From: Verrucomicrobiota bacterium
GTDB taxonomy: Bacteria; Verrucomicrobiota; Verrucomicrobiae; Limisphaerales; UBA11358
Direction: 5' to 3'
Assembly: GCA_014860005.1 (NCBI GenBank)
Contig: JACZKP010000134.1
Span: 1 to 15,928, forward strand
Length of the DNA stretch: 15,928 bases
Shown: piece by piece, positions 1-7,514 of the stretch
Layout of the letters: the number at the start of each line of letters is the position of its first letter
Numbering within the stretch: position 1 is the stretch's first letter
Made by a program: the position numbers and the translations under genes
The notes under the pieces: generated by a model
Seen by the model: only the letters and a program-made list of their open reading frames with translations
Databases searched by the model: none
What the model was told of the DNA's origin: nothing

Positions 1-1
1 C

Positions 2-97
2 TACAAATATTACGCCACGAGTTTCGGTCAACGCCTACTGTTGGCGGGCTTGAAACTCAAAGAACATTTGCTGCTGCCGGCGTTGGCTGCCGCCTGA
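2..97 (+). CDS. C-terminal end of an unidentified gene (5' end outside window)
   Basis: Frame 2 is open from the left edge to a TGA at 95-97 and encodes 31 residues beginning YKYYATSFGQRLLLAG and ending LLLPALAAA. The composition (Tyr/Lys-rich start, then a leucine-rich amphipathic helix) looks like real coding sequence, and resembles the winged-helix tail of some DNA-binding or transposase proteins, but this is an impression and I do not recognise the family. The stop codon lies at the edge of an inverted repeat (96-126). The fragment is too short for a functional call. Confidence 0.4.
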   Translation, partial: YKYYATSFGQRLLLAGLKLKEHLLLPALAAA

Positions 98-126
98 AAA
101 TGTTGCGCACTTTGCACGACATTTTC
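96..126 (+). terminator. Inverted repeat after the partial gene, possible weak terminator
   Basis: GAAAATGT at 96-103 is perfectly complementary to ACATTTTC at 119-126, with a 15-nt loop. It overlaps the TGA of the partial gene. The stem is AT-rich and is followed by TCATAAAG, not a T run, so termination would be weak. It could also be the end of a mobile element whose gene is cut by the window edge. Confidence 0.25.
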
Positions 127-282
127 TCATAAAGGGACTAAAAGGCGAACCGGGCGGGATTGAATCGTTCCGGCGGTCTGGGCTGCCGAAGCAGGCGTCG
201 TTGAGCGAAACACAGGCTGTCTTACGAAGGCGCCTCAACAGAGTTTGCGGTTCAAACGGCAGCCGCTATCTTAGGCACGAAC
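98..282. other. Intergenic region before the halogenase-like gene
   Basis: I see no convincing reading frame on either strand here. There is no clear sigma70 promoter and no Shine-Dalgarno sequence immediately before the ATG at 283. Confidence 0.4.
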
Positions 283-1575
283 ATGACTATAAAACTTGAT
301 TGGGACGCCATAAGCATTGGCGGTGGGCCGGCGGGGGCTTCCGCCGCCGCCATTCTCGCCGAGCACGGTCATCGCGTGCTCGTGCTCGAACGCGAGAAGT
401 TCCCGCGTTACCACATTGGCGAATCCATGATCCCGTTTACCTACGGACCGATGGAGCGGCTGGGATTGATTCCCATGATGAAACAATCTGCGTTTCAGAA
501 GAAATACAGCGTCCAGTTCGTGGCGCCCAACGGCAGGGCCAGCCAGCCGTTTTACTTCTTCAACCGCTACGACCGGGACACCATCGCGCAGACCTGGCAG
601 ATTCTGCGGAGTGAATTTGACGAAATCCTGCTCAATCACGCACGGACCAAAGGAGCCGAGGTGGTTGAGGAAATCACGGTGAAGGAACTCCTCTGGGAAA
701 AGGGAAATTCCGGTCAACGCGTGGTTGGCGTCCGTGCCCAAACGAAAGCCGGCGAACTCGTTGAGTTTCGCGCGCCCATTACGTTGGACTGCACGGGCAA
801 GGAAAGTTTCACGGCCGTGCGCAACAACTGGCGGGCCAAAGACCCGTGTTTGAACAAGGTGGCCGTGTGGACTTACTACCAAGGTTCGAAACGCGAGCCG
901 GGCCTGGACGAGGGCCAGACCACGGTGGCGATGATTCCCGAGAAAGGCTGGTTCTGGCACATCCCGCAACACAACGACATGGTGAGCGTGGGCGTGGTGG
1001 CCGAGGGCAAGTATCTCACCCGTGGTGGAGTCAAAGATCCGAAGACGATCTTTCATCGCGAAGTCGAGGAGAACCTCTGGATCAAGGATCATCTCTCCGT
1101 CGGCAAACAGGTCGGTGATTATTTCATCACCAGCGAATACAGTTTTCATTCGCGGCATTGCGGATGCGAAGGGCTGTTGCTGGTGGGTGATGCCTTTGCC
1201 TTTCTCGATCCGGTGTTCAGCAGCGGCCTGATGCTCGCGCTCAAGAGCGGGGTAATGGCCGGCGACGCGGTTCACGAAGCCACTGTGGCGCGGGACTTTT
1301 CCCCGGCGCGCTTTGGCGATTACGCGCGCTTCATGCGCGAAGGGGTGGAGAACATGCGCAAGCTGGTCTATGCGTTTTACGATCCGAACTTCTCGTTCAA
1401 GCAGGTGATTGACAAATATCCGGAAGCTGCAGATGAAATCACCGACTGTCTTTCCGGGGATGTGAACAAGGATTTCACCTCGTTGTGGAACAAGATTCGC
1501 GAGTTTGCGCCTTTGCCGGAGGAGTTGCCAGTCGGCGGGCCACTGGCCAGGTCTCCAGTGGTGGAAGCGGCGTGA
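283..1575 (+). CDS. Flavin-dependent halogenase-like oxidoreductase
   Basis: This 430-residue cytoplasmic protein belongs to the FAD-dependent monooxygenase superfamily, in the branch that includes flavin-dependent halogenases and geranylgeranyl-reductase-like enzymes. The FAD Rossmann motif GGGPAGAS is at residues 13-20 and is followed by EREKFPRYHIGES at 36-48, typical of halogenases. GWFWHIP at 222-228 contains the WxWxIP signature that distinguishes halogenases from other flavin monooxygenases. A lysine pair at 73-74 (FQKKY) sits roughly where the halogenase catalytic lysine lies. The second FAD motif GDAFAFLDPVFSSG is at 302-315. Halogenases use FADH2, O2 and chloride or bromide; the substrate cannot be read from sequence, and related proteins may be plain reductases or hydroxylases. 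The start is the first ATG before the FAD motif. The glycosyltransferase gene follows after 71 nt on the same strand, so the two probably share a transcript. Family confident, halogenation inferred. Confidence 0.85.
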   Translation: MTIKLDWDAISIGGGPAGASAAAILAEHGHRVLVLEREKFPRYHIGESMIPFTYGPMERLGLIPMMKQSAFQKKYSVQFVAPNGRASQPFYFFNRYDRDTIAQTWQILRSEFDEILLNHARTKGAEVVEEITVKELLWEKGNSGQRVVGVRAQTKAGELVEFRAPITLDCTGKESFTAVRNNWRAKDPCLNKVAVWTYYQGSKREPGLDEGQTTVAMIPEKGWFWHIPQHNDMVSVGVVAEGKYLTRGGVKDPKTIFHREVEENLWIKDHLSVGKQVGDYFITSEYSFHSRHCGCEGLLLVGDAFAFLDPVFSSGLMLALKSGVMAGDAVHEATVARDFSPARFGDYARFMREGVENMRKLVYAFYDPNFSFKQVIDKYPEAADEITDCLSGDVNKDFTSLWNKIREFAPLPEELPVGGPLARSPVVEAA

Positions 1576-1612
1576 GGCGTCGCCAACAATGATGAATCGC
1601 TGAAATCTCCTC

Positions 1613-1640
1613 ACGCATTACGCATTACGCATCACGGATT
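1613..1640 (+). repeat. Four-copy heptanucleotide tandem repeat upstream of glycosyltransferase
   Basis: Four consecutive 7-mers read ACGCATT, ACGCATT, ACGCATC and ACGGATT. The array ends 6 nt before the ATG at 1647, so it occupies the place where a ribosome binding site would lie. There is no GGAGG-like sequence. A 7-bp unit is not a multiple of three, but the array is outside the coding region, so copy number changes would alter spacing and not frame. Confidence 0.75.
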
Positions 1641-1646
1641 CCCAGA

Positions 1647-2942
1647 ATGACCATTGTTCAAATCACCCCCGGCGCGGGCCGGATGTATTGCGGGAATTGT
1701 CTTCGCGACAACGCCTTGGTGGCCGAATTGCGCCGCATGGGTCACGAGGCGCTCATGGTGCCGCTCTACCTGCCGCTCACTCTGGACGAAGAGGATCAAA
1801 GCGCCGGCACGCCCATTTTCTTTGGCGGCGTGAACGTTTACCTGGACCAGAAATTCGCATTCTTCCGTCGCGCGCCCGGGTGGTTGCATCGCTGGCTGAA
1901 CTCGCCGCGACTGCTGGCCTGGGCGGCGGGCCGCGCGGCCAAAACGCGCGCCGACGAACTGGGCGAGTTGACTCTCTCCATGCTGCGCGGCGAAGCGGGC
2001 AACCAGGCGCGCGAACTGGATGAATTGATCCATTGGCTGGCGCGCCACAACAAACCCGACGTGGTCTGTCTCTCCAACGCATTGCTCATCGGACTGGCCC
2101 GCCGGCTCAAGCACGACCTTGGCTGCCGCGTCGCCTGCATGTTGTCCGGCGAAGACAGCTTTCTGGATGCGCTCCCGGAATCGCATCGCGCGGCTTGCTG
2201 GGAGACAATTGCGGAACGCGCCACGGACGTGGACTGGTTTTTACCGCCGAGCCGCTATTTCGGCGACTTAATGCGCGCCCGGCTGAACTTTCCCGCGGAA
2301 CGGATGTGGGTGGTGCCCACGGGAATCAAGCTCGACGGTTTCGAGGTTGAACCCCGTGTCACCCGCAAAGAAAGCCAACGCGCTCCGGTGCTCGGTTTTT
2401 TCGCGCGGATGTGTCCGGAGAAGGGACTGGACACGCTCGTCGAGGCTTACATCCATCTCAAGAACCGCGGCGAAGTGCCGCGCTTGAAGCTCTACATTGG
2501 CGGCAGTTGCGGGCCGGGCGACGAACCGTTTGTTAAATCGCTGCGCAAACGGCTGGCGGCGGCGGGCTTCATCGGTGAGGTGGCCTTCTTTCCGAATCTG
2601 AGCCGTGCGGAAAAGCTGGAATTCCTGCGCGGTTTGTCGGTGTTCTCCGTGCCCGCCGGTTACGGTGAAGCGTTCGGCTTGTATGTGATTGAAGCCATGG
2701 CGGCGGGTGTGCCCGTGGTGCAACCGCGCGCAGCGGCCTTTCCTGAGCTGATCGAAGCTACGGGCGGTGGCGTCTTGTGCGAACCCGGCGATCCAGTGGC
2801 GCTGGCGAATGCCATCGGACTATTGCTTGTGGACTCGGCACAGGCGCGCAAGCTCGGAGAAGCTGGTCGCCAGGCCGTGTTCGAGAAATACAGCGCCGGA
2901 GCGATGGCCACGGAAGTTCTGCAGGTGTTTGGCACTGTTTGA
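1647..2942 (+). CDS. Glycosyltransferase family 4 with N-terminal CxxC motif
   Basis: This 431-residue protein has the GT-B fold layout of retaining family-4 glycosyltransferases, which transfer a sugar from a nucleotide donor to an acceptor such as a lipid, polysaccharide or small molecule. In the C-terminal donor-binding half I see R254 and K259 (ARMCPEKG), the usual phosphate-contacting residues, and the E341-x7-E349 motif (EAFGLYVIE) followed by AMAAGVPVV. The N-terminus reads TPGAGRMYCGNCLRDN, with C15-x2-C18 in the loop after the first beta strand, where ordinary GT4 enzymes carry a glycine-rich acceptor loop. This marks a subfamily I associate with Verrucomicrobia and Planctomycetes; its acceptor is unknown to me. 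No signal peptide or membrane segment is visible. It lies 71 nt behind the halogenase-like gene and probably acts with it, perhaps glycosylating its product; that link is inference. Confidence 0.85.
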   Translation: MTIVQITPGAGRMYCGNCLRDNALVAELRRMGHEALMVPLYLPLTLDEEDQSAGTPIFFGGVNVYLDQKFAFFRRAPGWLHRWLNSPRLLAWAAGRAAKTRADELGELTLSMLRGEAGNQARELDELIHWLARHNKPDVVCLSNALLIGLARRLKHDLGCRVACMLSGEDSFLDALPESHRAACWETIAERATDVDWFLPPSRYFGDLMRARLNFPAERMWVVPTGIKLDGFEVEPRVTRKESQRAPVLGFFARMCPEKGLDTLVEAYIHLKNRGEVPRLKLYIGGSCGPGDEPFVKSLRKRLAAAGFIGEVAFFPNLSRAEKLEFLRGLSVFSVPAGYGEAFGLYVIEAMAAGVPVVQPRAAAFPELIEATGGGVLCEPGDPVALANAIGLLLVDSAQARKLGEAGRQAVFEKYSAGAMATEVLQVFGTV

Positions 2943-3006
2943 ATCTCCGCCGGAGCTTTTCAGACGGATCATTTCATTTGGCCGAACTGATCAAAGATAG
3001 AAAAAA

Positions 3007-3028
3007 AGCCGCCCCTCTCAGGGCGGCT
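3007..3028 (-). terminator. Rho-independent terminator of the first PEP-CTERM gene
   Basis: AGCCGCCC at 3007-3014 pairs with GGGCGGCT at 3021-3028 around a 6-nt loop. Read on the minus strand, the stem is followed directly by a run of T (complement of the A run ending at 3007), and it lies about 20 nt past the stop of the minus-strand gene ending at 3049. There is no T run on the + strand, so it would not stop transcripts from the glycosyltransferase efficiently. Confidence 0.85.
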
Positions 3029-3048
3029 CGGTGAATTCGTTATGTGGC

Positions 3049-4041
3049 TTACTTCTTTCGTCGGCGGGCGAACAACAATGCTCCAAAACCGAGCAAGCCC
3101 AGCGCATAGGTTGAAGGCTCGGGGACCACGACTAGGTTGTCGATCACACCGAAACTTAGTGTGGCATTGTCTGAAAGTGACGCAAACGGGTCGGCATAAC
3201 CGATGGTGACACTTCCGGTAGCGGGAAACGAAGCGCCAATGCCGGCGTCCAACGTGCCAATCAAAAGACCATCAATGTACCATGCAACAGCGGCTGCCCC
3301 GCCGGTGCCGCCTGTAGCGTTTACCCGAAGTTCGACCTCGTGCCATTCAAATCCAAACGAACCGCCGAGTGTGGTTCCATTCTGTTGCGCAGGGCCACCG
3401 TTGTTTGCGCCTTGGACGGGGAGATTTCCGGTGTCAATGCTGCCGAATCCAGCGTTCACGTAATACGAATCCGTGGCTGCCCGCGCGGTGGTGTGACTGC
3501 CCGCCGCGTACTGGAGACTGGCCGGATCCTGCAAGGTAGTTCCCTTGTACATACGATAGTCAACACCCGAACCACCCTCGCCATCCATCGCGACATAGCC
3601 CCCGATGCCAGCAACGCCAACGCGGTTTACGGTTGAGCCATCTCCTCCCACGCCCGCAGTCAGAAACTCCGTTGAACCAGTCCCGCCGCCGGGAAACGGC
3701 CCATTGGCATTGATCCAAGCGTCGAACCGTACGATATAGGTTCCCGTGAACTGTTGAATTGTGTGCAAGGTTATACCAGAGGCAGCGCCGCCGGTCATGT
3801 TCGCCTCGAATTTCACCCCCAACGTTGAGCTGTCAGTGGTATTTGGAGCGGATGGAATCCCCAACGTGCTGTAGTCAAAGGCATACGTGAGCGCAGTCAC
3901 GCCAATTGTGCCTGAGGTGTAATTGGCGGAAGATCCGGCGGTGTTGAAGTCGTCTTGAAACAGTATTTGCGCCGACGCCGTGATAGAGAGGCCAGCCGCT
4001 AAACTGCCACACGCAAGAGGAAGGAGGTTTCTGAGTTTCAT
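3049..4041 (-). CDS. Secreted PEP-CTERM sorting-domain protein (first copy)
   Basis: This 330-residue protein begins with a signal peptide (MKLRNLLPLACG, hydrophobic core, ASA-Q cleavage region near residues 22-25). It ends with a PEP-CTERM anchor: VPEPST around 306-311, a short hydrophobic stretch, and the basic tail RRRKK at 326-330. PEP-CTERM proteins are exported, then cleaved and anchored or released by an exosortase; no exosortase gene is in this window. The middle is rich in Gly, Ser, Thr and Ala, without cysteines or recognisable catalytic motifs. Alternating beta-strand-like segments (for example GGSFGFEWHEVELRVN and VAWYIDGLLIGTLDAG) suggest a jelly-roll or lectin-like fold. Role is probably envelope or extracellular-matrix structure. 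The next minus-strand gene encodes a protein of the same architecture, with the same signal peptide start and upstream sequence. Category confident, specific function unknown. Confidence 0.9.
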   Translation of the reverse strand: MKLRNLLPLACGSLAAGLSITASAQILFQDDFNTAGSSANYTSGTIGVTALTYAFDYSTLGIPSAPNTTDSSTLGVKFEANMTGGAASGITLHTIQQFTGTYIVRFDAWINANGPFPGGGTGSTEFLTAGVGGDGSTVNRVGVAGIGGYVAMDGEGGSGVDYRMYKGTTLQDPASLQYAAGSHTTARAATDSYYVNAGFGSIDTGNLPVQGANNGGPAQQNGTTLGGSFGFEWHEVELRVNATGGTGGAAAVAWYIDGLLIGTLDAGIGASFPATGSVTIGYADPFASLSDNATLSFGVIDNLVVVPEPSTYALGLLGFGALLFARRRKK

Positions 4042-4094
4042 AAGTAAGCTAATGTGAATCGTTTTTTACACCCGGTCTGCGATTTGTGGCAAGC
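4042..4094 (-). promoter_or_regulatory. Conserved upstream block of first PEP-CTERM gene (copy A)
   Basis: The block immediately upstream of the ATG is nearly identical to 5116-5167. On the minus strand a possible -35 TTGCCA (4087-4092) and -10 TGTAAA (4065-4070) are separated by 16 nt, placing the likely transcript start about 15 nt before the ATG. No Shine-Dalgarno sequence is present. Promoter elements are assigned by eye; the conservation itself is directly visible. Confidence 0.55.
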
Positions 4095-4190
4095 AAAATG
4101 TGTGAAAACACCGGAAAAAACTCGCAAGCCGGCCAATCTTCCAACTCGTGGCTAATCGTGGCCAAGCGAACTGATTTGGCAGAAACAAAA

Positions 4191-4212
4191 AGCCGCCCGT
4201 TGACAGGCGGCT
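4191..4212 (-). terminator. Rho-independent terminator of the second PEP-CTERM gene
   Basis: AGCCGCC at 4191-4197 pairs with GGCGGCT at 4206-4212 around an 8-nt loop. On the minus strand it is followed by TTTTTGTTTCT and begins about 19 nt after the stop of the gene ending at 4231. The stem sequence is the same as in the terminator at 3007-3028. Confidence 0.8.
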
Positions 4213-4230
4213 TCGCGAGAAAAGCGGAGG

Positions 4231-5115
4231 TCAGTTCCGGCGACGGACCATTAAGAACATTCCCAGTCCTCCTAACAACACCAGCGCCACACTCGTCGGC
4301 TCCGGTATGGCGGTCACGATCACATTGTCAACCAGACCGAACTGCGAAGCGGGCGAGTCGGACAGCGATGTGAAAAAGTCAGCATAGAAGAGCGAGATGT
4401 TTCCATCGGTGGTTGCAACATTCGGGGTCGTCTTATCGTAGCTGATGAGCAGCAAACGGTCGGTGTTGGGCTTCTCGATATAAATGCTCACCTCGTTACC
4501 AGCCACGTTGAACTCCCAAGTGATCCACTGAAAACCAGGAGCTCCGGCGATGCTGCCGTTTACCGAGGGCAGAAAATCAGCGTAGTAGGTGGCCGTGTTG
4601 TTGAGACTTCCTGCCGGGTAAGAGGCACCCGTGGCCACGTAAAAACCATCCTTGAGAGCGCGCCAGTCGGAAGCAGACCCGCCATCGCCGGTGACAATGA
4701 ACTGGGCGCCGCTGGCTACATCGGCGGTTACGTTGTCATAACCGATGCCGCCGCCCATAAACTCCGTGGTCGCCGAGCCCGCATAATTCATCCAGGCATC
4801 AAACCTCAACTGGTACGAGCCGGTGAAGTTCTGACCCAGCGGATAAAGCGTGAAGAACTGGCCGGTGCCAGTTGTAAGATTCGCCTCGAGCTTGACGCCG
4901 CGCGTGGCATCGTCGCCACCCAGACTGTTCGGCGCTTCAGGTACGCCATTGGCACTATAATCGTAGTTAAAGGTGTACAGATAATCAGTGCTGTTCGCGT
5001 TGACCCCCCAACCGGTCCCATCTTTCATCTGATCTCGGAAGAGTTGGGCGGAGGCGGAAAAGCCGAGGACGACAGCCATACCACAAGCCAGAGGGAGTAG
5101 GTTCCTGAGTTTCAT
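4231..5115 (-). CDS. Secreted PEP-CTERM sorting-domain protein (second copy)
   Basis: This 294-residue protein starts with the same signal peptide as its downstream neighbour (MKLRNLLPLACG, then a hydrophobic core and ASA-Q). It ends in PEPTSVALVLLGGLG and the basic tail VRRRN, a standard PEP-CTERM anchor beginning at residue 271. I chose the ATG at 5113-5115 because the signal peptide begins there and the conserved upstream block ends there; an in-frame upstream ATG at 5256 would add 47 residues in front of the signal peptide and is unlikely. The body is beta-rich and lacks cysteines, with segments such as GFQWITWEFNVAGNEVSIYIEK that match the style of the first copy at similar positions, so the two are divergent paralogues. 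Expected location is the cell envelope or outside the cell; function is unknown. Confidence 0.9.
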   Translation of the reverse strand: MKLRNLLPLACGMAVVLGFSASAQLFRDQMKDGTGWGVNANSTDYLYTFNYDYSANGVPEAPNSLGGDDATRGVKLEANLTTGTGQFFTLYPLGQNFTGSYQLRFDAWMNYAGSATTEFMGGGIGYDNVTADVASGAQFIVTGDGGSASDWRALKDGFYVATGASYPAGSLNNTATYYADFLPSVNGSIAGAPGFQWITWEFNVAGNEVSIYIEKPNTDRLLLISYDKTTPNVATTDGNISLFYADFFTSLSDSPASQFGLVDNVIVTAIPEPTSVALVLLGGLGMFLMVRRRN

Positions 5116-5167
5116 AAGCAAGCTAATTTGAATCGTTTTTACACCCGGTCTGCGATTTGTGGCAAGG
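5116..5167 (-). promoter_or_regulatory. Conserved upstream block of second PEP-CTERM gene (copy B)
   Basis: Aligned to 4042-4094 it shows only two substitutions and a one-base gap over the first 50 or so bases. The same candidate -35 TTGCCA (5160-5165) and -10 TGTAAA (5138-5143) occur with a 16-nt spacer on the minus strand. Confidence 0.55.
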
Positions 5168-5426
5168 AAAAACATGAGAAAAATCAAAGACCCAGCCGCA
5201 GTCACGTGGCAGAGGTTTTCAGTCGGTCGTTTCTGCGAGTCCCAGTCGGCAGCCATTCAGACCGCACCCAGCCGATTGTGGCTTCCAATCCGTGATGCAG
5301 CGCGGCGGGCTTTGCGCCACGAACCCGACCTCTGTGCCGCCAAGGCCAAGGCCCGACAGCGTTGTTGTCCTCGCTTGCCCCACTCCAGCCGTATCGTTAG
5401 TCTTCGCCTGCAAACTCTGGACAACC
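5168..5426. other. Divergent intergenic region between PEP-CTERM gene and xylA
   Basis: The stretch between the conserved upstream block and the xylA ATG contains no convincing gene. The reading frame of xylA is open through it, but the translated part before 5427 does not look like xylose isomerase. I could not identify a clear promoter or regulator site for xylA. Confidence 0.4.
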
Positions 5427-6752
5427 ATGAAAAAGCAAAATAAAGAATTCTTCCCTGGCATTTCAAAAATCCAATACGAGGGCCCGCGTTCCAAGAACCC
5501 GCTCGCTTTCAAGCACTACAACCCCGACGAAGTCGTCGCGGGCAGGACCATGCGCGAGCAACTGCGGTTCTCGGTCACCTACTGGCACACCATCCGCGGC
5601 CAGTTGGCGGACATGTTTGGCGTGGGCACGGCCCTCCGGCCATGGGAGGACGGCACCAATTCGCTGGCGATGGCCGAGACCCGCGTCCGCGTGGCTTTCG
5701 AATTCATGGAGAAGCTCGGCGTGCCGTTCTACGCGTTTCACGACCGGGATGTGGCTCCCGAAGGCCGCAACCTGCGCGAGACCAATCGTAATCTTGACCG
5801 CATCGTGAAGTTGCTCAAGCAGGAGCAGCAGCGCACGGGCATCGGGCTACTGTGGGGCACGGCCTGCCTGTTCGTGCATCCGCGTTTCGCGCATGGCGCG
5901 GCCACAAGCTGCAACGCCGACGTGTTCGCCTACGCCGCGGCGCAGGTGAAGAAGGCCATCGAGGTCACGCACGAATTGGACGGCGCGGGCTACGTTTTCT
6001 GGGGCGGACGCGAAGGCTACAGCACATTGCTAAACACCGATCTCAAGCGGGAAGTGGAACATCTGGGTGCGTTTTTGCATCTGGCGGCAAAGCACAAGAA
6101 AGCCATCGGCTTTAAAGGCCAGTTCTACATCGAGCCGAAACCAAAAGAGCCGACCAAGCATCAGTATGATTCGGATGCCGCCGCCTGTTTGAATTTTCTG
6201 CGGGAGTTCGACCTGTTAAAGGATTTCAAACTGAACCTGGAAACCAATCACGCCACCCTGGCCGGCCATACGATGCAGCATGAGCTCGAGGTGGCCATTG
6301 CCGCCGGCGCGCTTGGCTCGATTGACGCCAACACGGGCGATCTGCTGCTGGGCTGGGACACGGATCAATTCCCGACGAACATCTATCTCACCACGGAGAT
6401 CATGCTCCCGATTCTCAAGATGGGCGGCTTCAAGACCGGCGGCACGAATTTCGACGCCAAGGTGCGCCGCGAGAGCTTCGAGCCGGTGGATTTGTTCCAC
6501 GCCCACATTGGCGGCATGGACGCGTTTGCGCGCGGATTGAAGATCGCCGCCGCCATCCGCAAGGACGGACGGCTCGAGGAATTCGTGCAAGAACGCTACA
6601 GCTCCTGGAACAGTGGCATTGGCGCGAAGATCGAAGCGGGGAAAGCCAGCTTCAAGGACCTCGAGGCCTATATGCTCGAGAAAGGTGACGTGGCCGCGAA
6701 CACCAGTGGCCGGCAGGAATTCCTGGAAAACCTGATCAACGAGTTCATTTAA
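5427..6752 (+). CDS. xylA: Xylose isomerase
   Basis: Xylose isomerase interconverts D-xylose and D-xylulose in the cytoplasm using two divalent metal ions; it feeds xylose into the pentose phosphate pathway after xylulokinase. The protein is 441 residues from the ATG at 5427, the normal length of class II enzymes. [13 protein letters not shown] at 101-113 carries the conserved catalytic histidine (H105) and aspartates. [16 protein letters not shown] starting at 190 is the first family signature. [21 protein letters not shown] around 228-248 holds the metal ligand E236 and K238. [18 protein letters not shown] and [19 protein letters not shown] supply the remaining metal ligands. An in-frame ATG at 5292 would add 45 unrelated residues and is rejected. 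No xylulokinase, xylose transporter or XylR-type regulator lies beside it, so it appears to be a single-gene unit. Confidence 0.97.
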   Translation: MKKQNKEFFPGISKIQYEGPRSKNPLAFKHYNPDEVVAGRTMREQLRFSVTYWHTIRGQLADMFGVGTALRPWEDGTNSLAMAETRVRVAFEFMEKLGVPFYAFHDRDVAPEGRNLRETNRNLDRIVKLLKQEQQRTGIGLLWGTACLFVHPRFAHGAATSCNADVFAYAAAQVKKAIEVTHELDGAGYVFWGGREGYSTLLNTDLKREVEHLGAFLHLAAKHKKAIGFKGQFYIEPKPKEPTKHQYDSDAAACLNFLREFDLLKDFKLNLETNHATLAGHTMQHELEVAIAAGALGSIDANTGDLLLGWDTDQFPTNIYLTTEIMLPILKMGGFKTGGTNFDAKVRRESFEPVDLFHAHIGGMDAFARGLKIAAAIRKDGRLEEFVQERYSSWNSGIGAKIEAGKASFKDLEAYMLEKGDVAANTSGRQEFLENLINEFI

Positions 6753-6776
6753 GCAGCGGCAGGATTACAATTCAGA

Positions 6777-7514
6777 TCACTTGACCTCCGCCGGGGGCAG
6801 CTTCGCGATCCAGGCGCCACCCTGCCGCAGCAGTTGCGGCACGGCGGAGTTCGTGAAGGCCTTCACGTCGTGGCCCAGCGTGGTCAGGAACACGCGACCA
6901 TTGCCGTATTCGCGGACGAACGCCATCGGGTGATCCTTCTGATCCACGTTGGATTTGGCCTGTGCCAGAAGGTGAATCGGCGCGGTGCCCGTCAGACAGG
7001 TGTACAGCTCGTCATCGGTTTCAAAGTCGCTCAACCCTCGCGTCACCGGATGCGCGTGATCCACAATCTTCACCGTGAAGGGCCCGCGCCGGTCGTGCTG
7101 CGGACCGTTCAGTCCGTGCCAGACGCGCCCCACGAGATTCTGGAATTCCGGCCATTCACCATGCCACGCGCCGCACGCAAAATGCACACTCATCAAACCG
7201 CCGCCGTTCTCGACGAAGCGCCGCAGATTTTCCCGCGCCGCAACGCCGGGGCCGGGCACTTCCCAGTTTTGGAAATGCAGCAACACCGCGGCGTAATTCG
7301 TAAGCGTGGCGGAATCCAGGAAGTGCTCATCTTCCACCAGGCGCACATCCAGTCGCTGGTCGGCTTCGAGGATGCGCTTCAGCGCGGGCGCAGTTTCGCG
7401 CCATTTGTGGCCGGGATAATCCACGCCGGTGACGAGGAGGATTCTGGCCGGATCCGCCGCCACTAACGGCGAAACTCCGAGAATCAACACCAGCAGGCAG
7501 GTCATTGTTTTCAT
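6777..7514 (-). CDS. Secreted ThuA-like domain protein
   Basis: This 245-residue protein has an N-terminal signal peptide (MKTMTCLLVLILGVSPLVAA, cleavage near residue 20) followed by one ThuA-like domain, a class I glutamine-amidotransferase-like fold. Visible family marks are LLVTGVDYPGHKWRETAPAL, GGGLMSVHFACGAWHGEWPEF, HPVTRGLSDFETDDELYTCL and GRVFLTTLGHD near the C-terminus. ThuA proteins are linked to trehalose and other sugar use in some bacteria, and secreted forms are abundant in Planctomycetes and Verrucomicrobia; the chemical activity is not settled. It is convergent with xylA, 24 nt away. The second methionine at position 4 is an equally possible start. Confidence 0.88.
   Translation of the reverse strand: MKTMTCLLVLILGVSPLVAADPARILLVTGVDYPGHKWRETAPALKRILEADQRLDVRLVEDEHFLDSATLTNYAAVLLHFQNWEVPGPGVAARENLRRFVENGGGLMSVHFACGAWHGEWPEFQNLVGRVWHGLNGPQHDRRGPFTVKIVDHAHPVTRGLSDFETDDELYTCLTGTAPIHLLAQAKSNVDQKDHPMAFVREYGNGRVFLTTLGHDVKAFTNSAVPQLLRQGGAWIAKLPPAEVK

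Noticed and set aside
271..1614. Long minus-strand ORF of 447 residues opposite the halogenase-like gene
   Set aside because: It is an antisense shadow of a GC-rich gene: no known motif, His/Arg/Val-rich composition, and the + strand frame has a full set of FAD-binding motifs.
3007..3028. Bidirectional terminator also serving the glycosyltransferase
   Set aside because: The + strand side of the hairpin is followed by CGGTGAATTC with no T run, so only the minus-strand role is supported.
4065..4092. Sigma54 promoter before the PEP-CTERM genes
   Set aside because: TTGCCAC followed by CGCA resembles -24/-12 elements, but the first GG is GC and the spacing is two bases short in both copies.
5292..5426. 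Upstream in-frame start for xylA
   Set aside because: The 45 extra residues are not related to xylose isomerase; the ATG at 5427 gives the normal family length.
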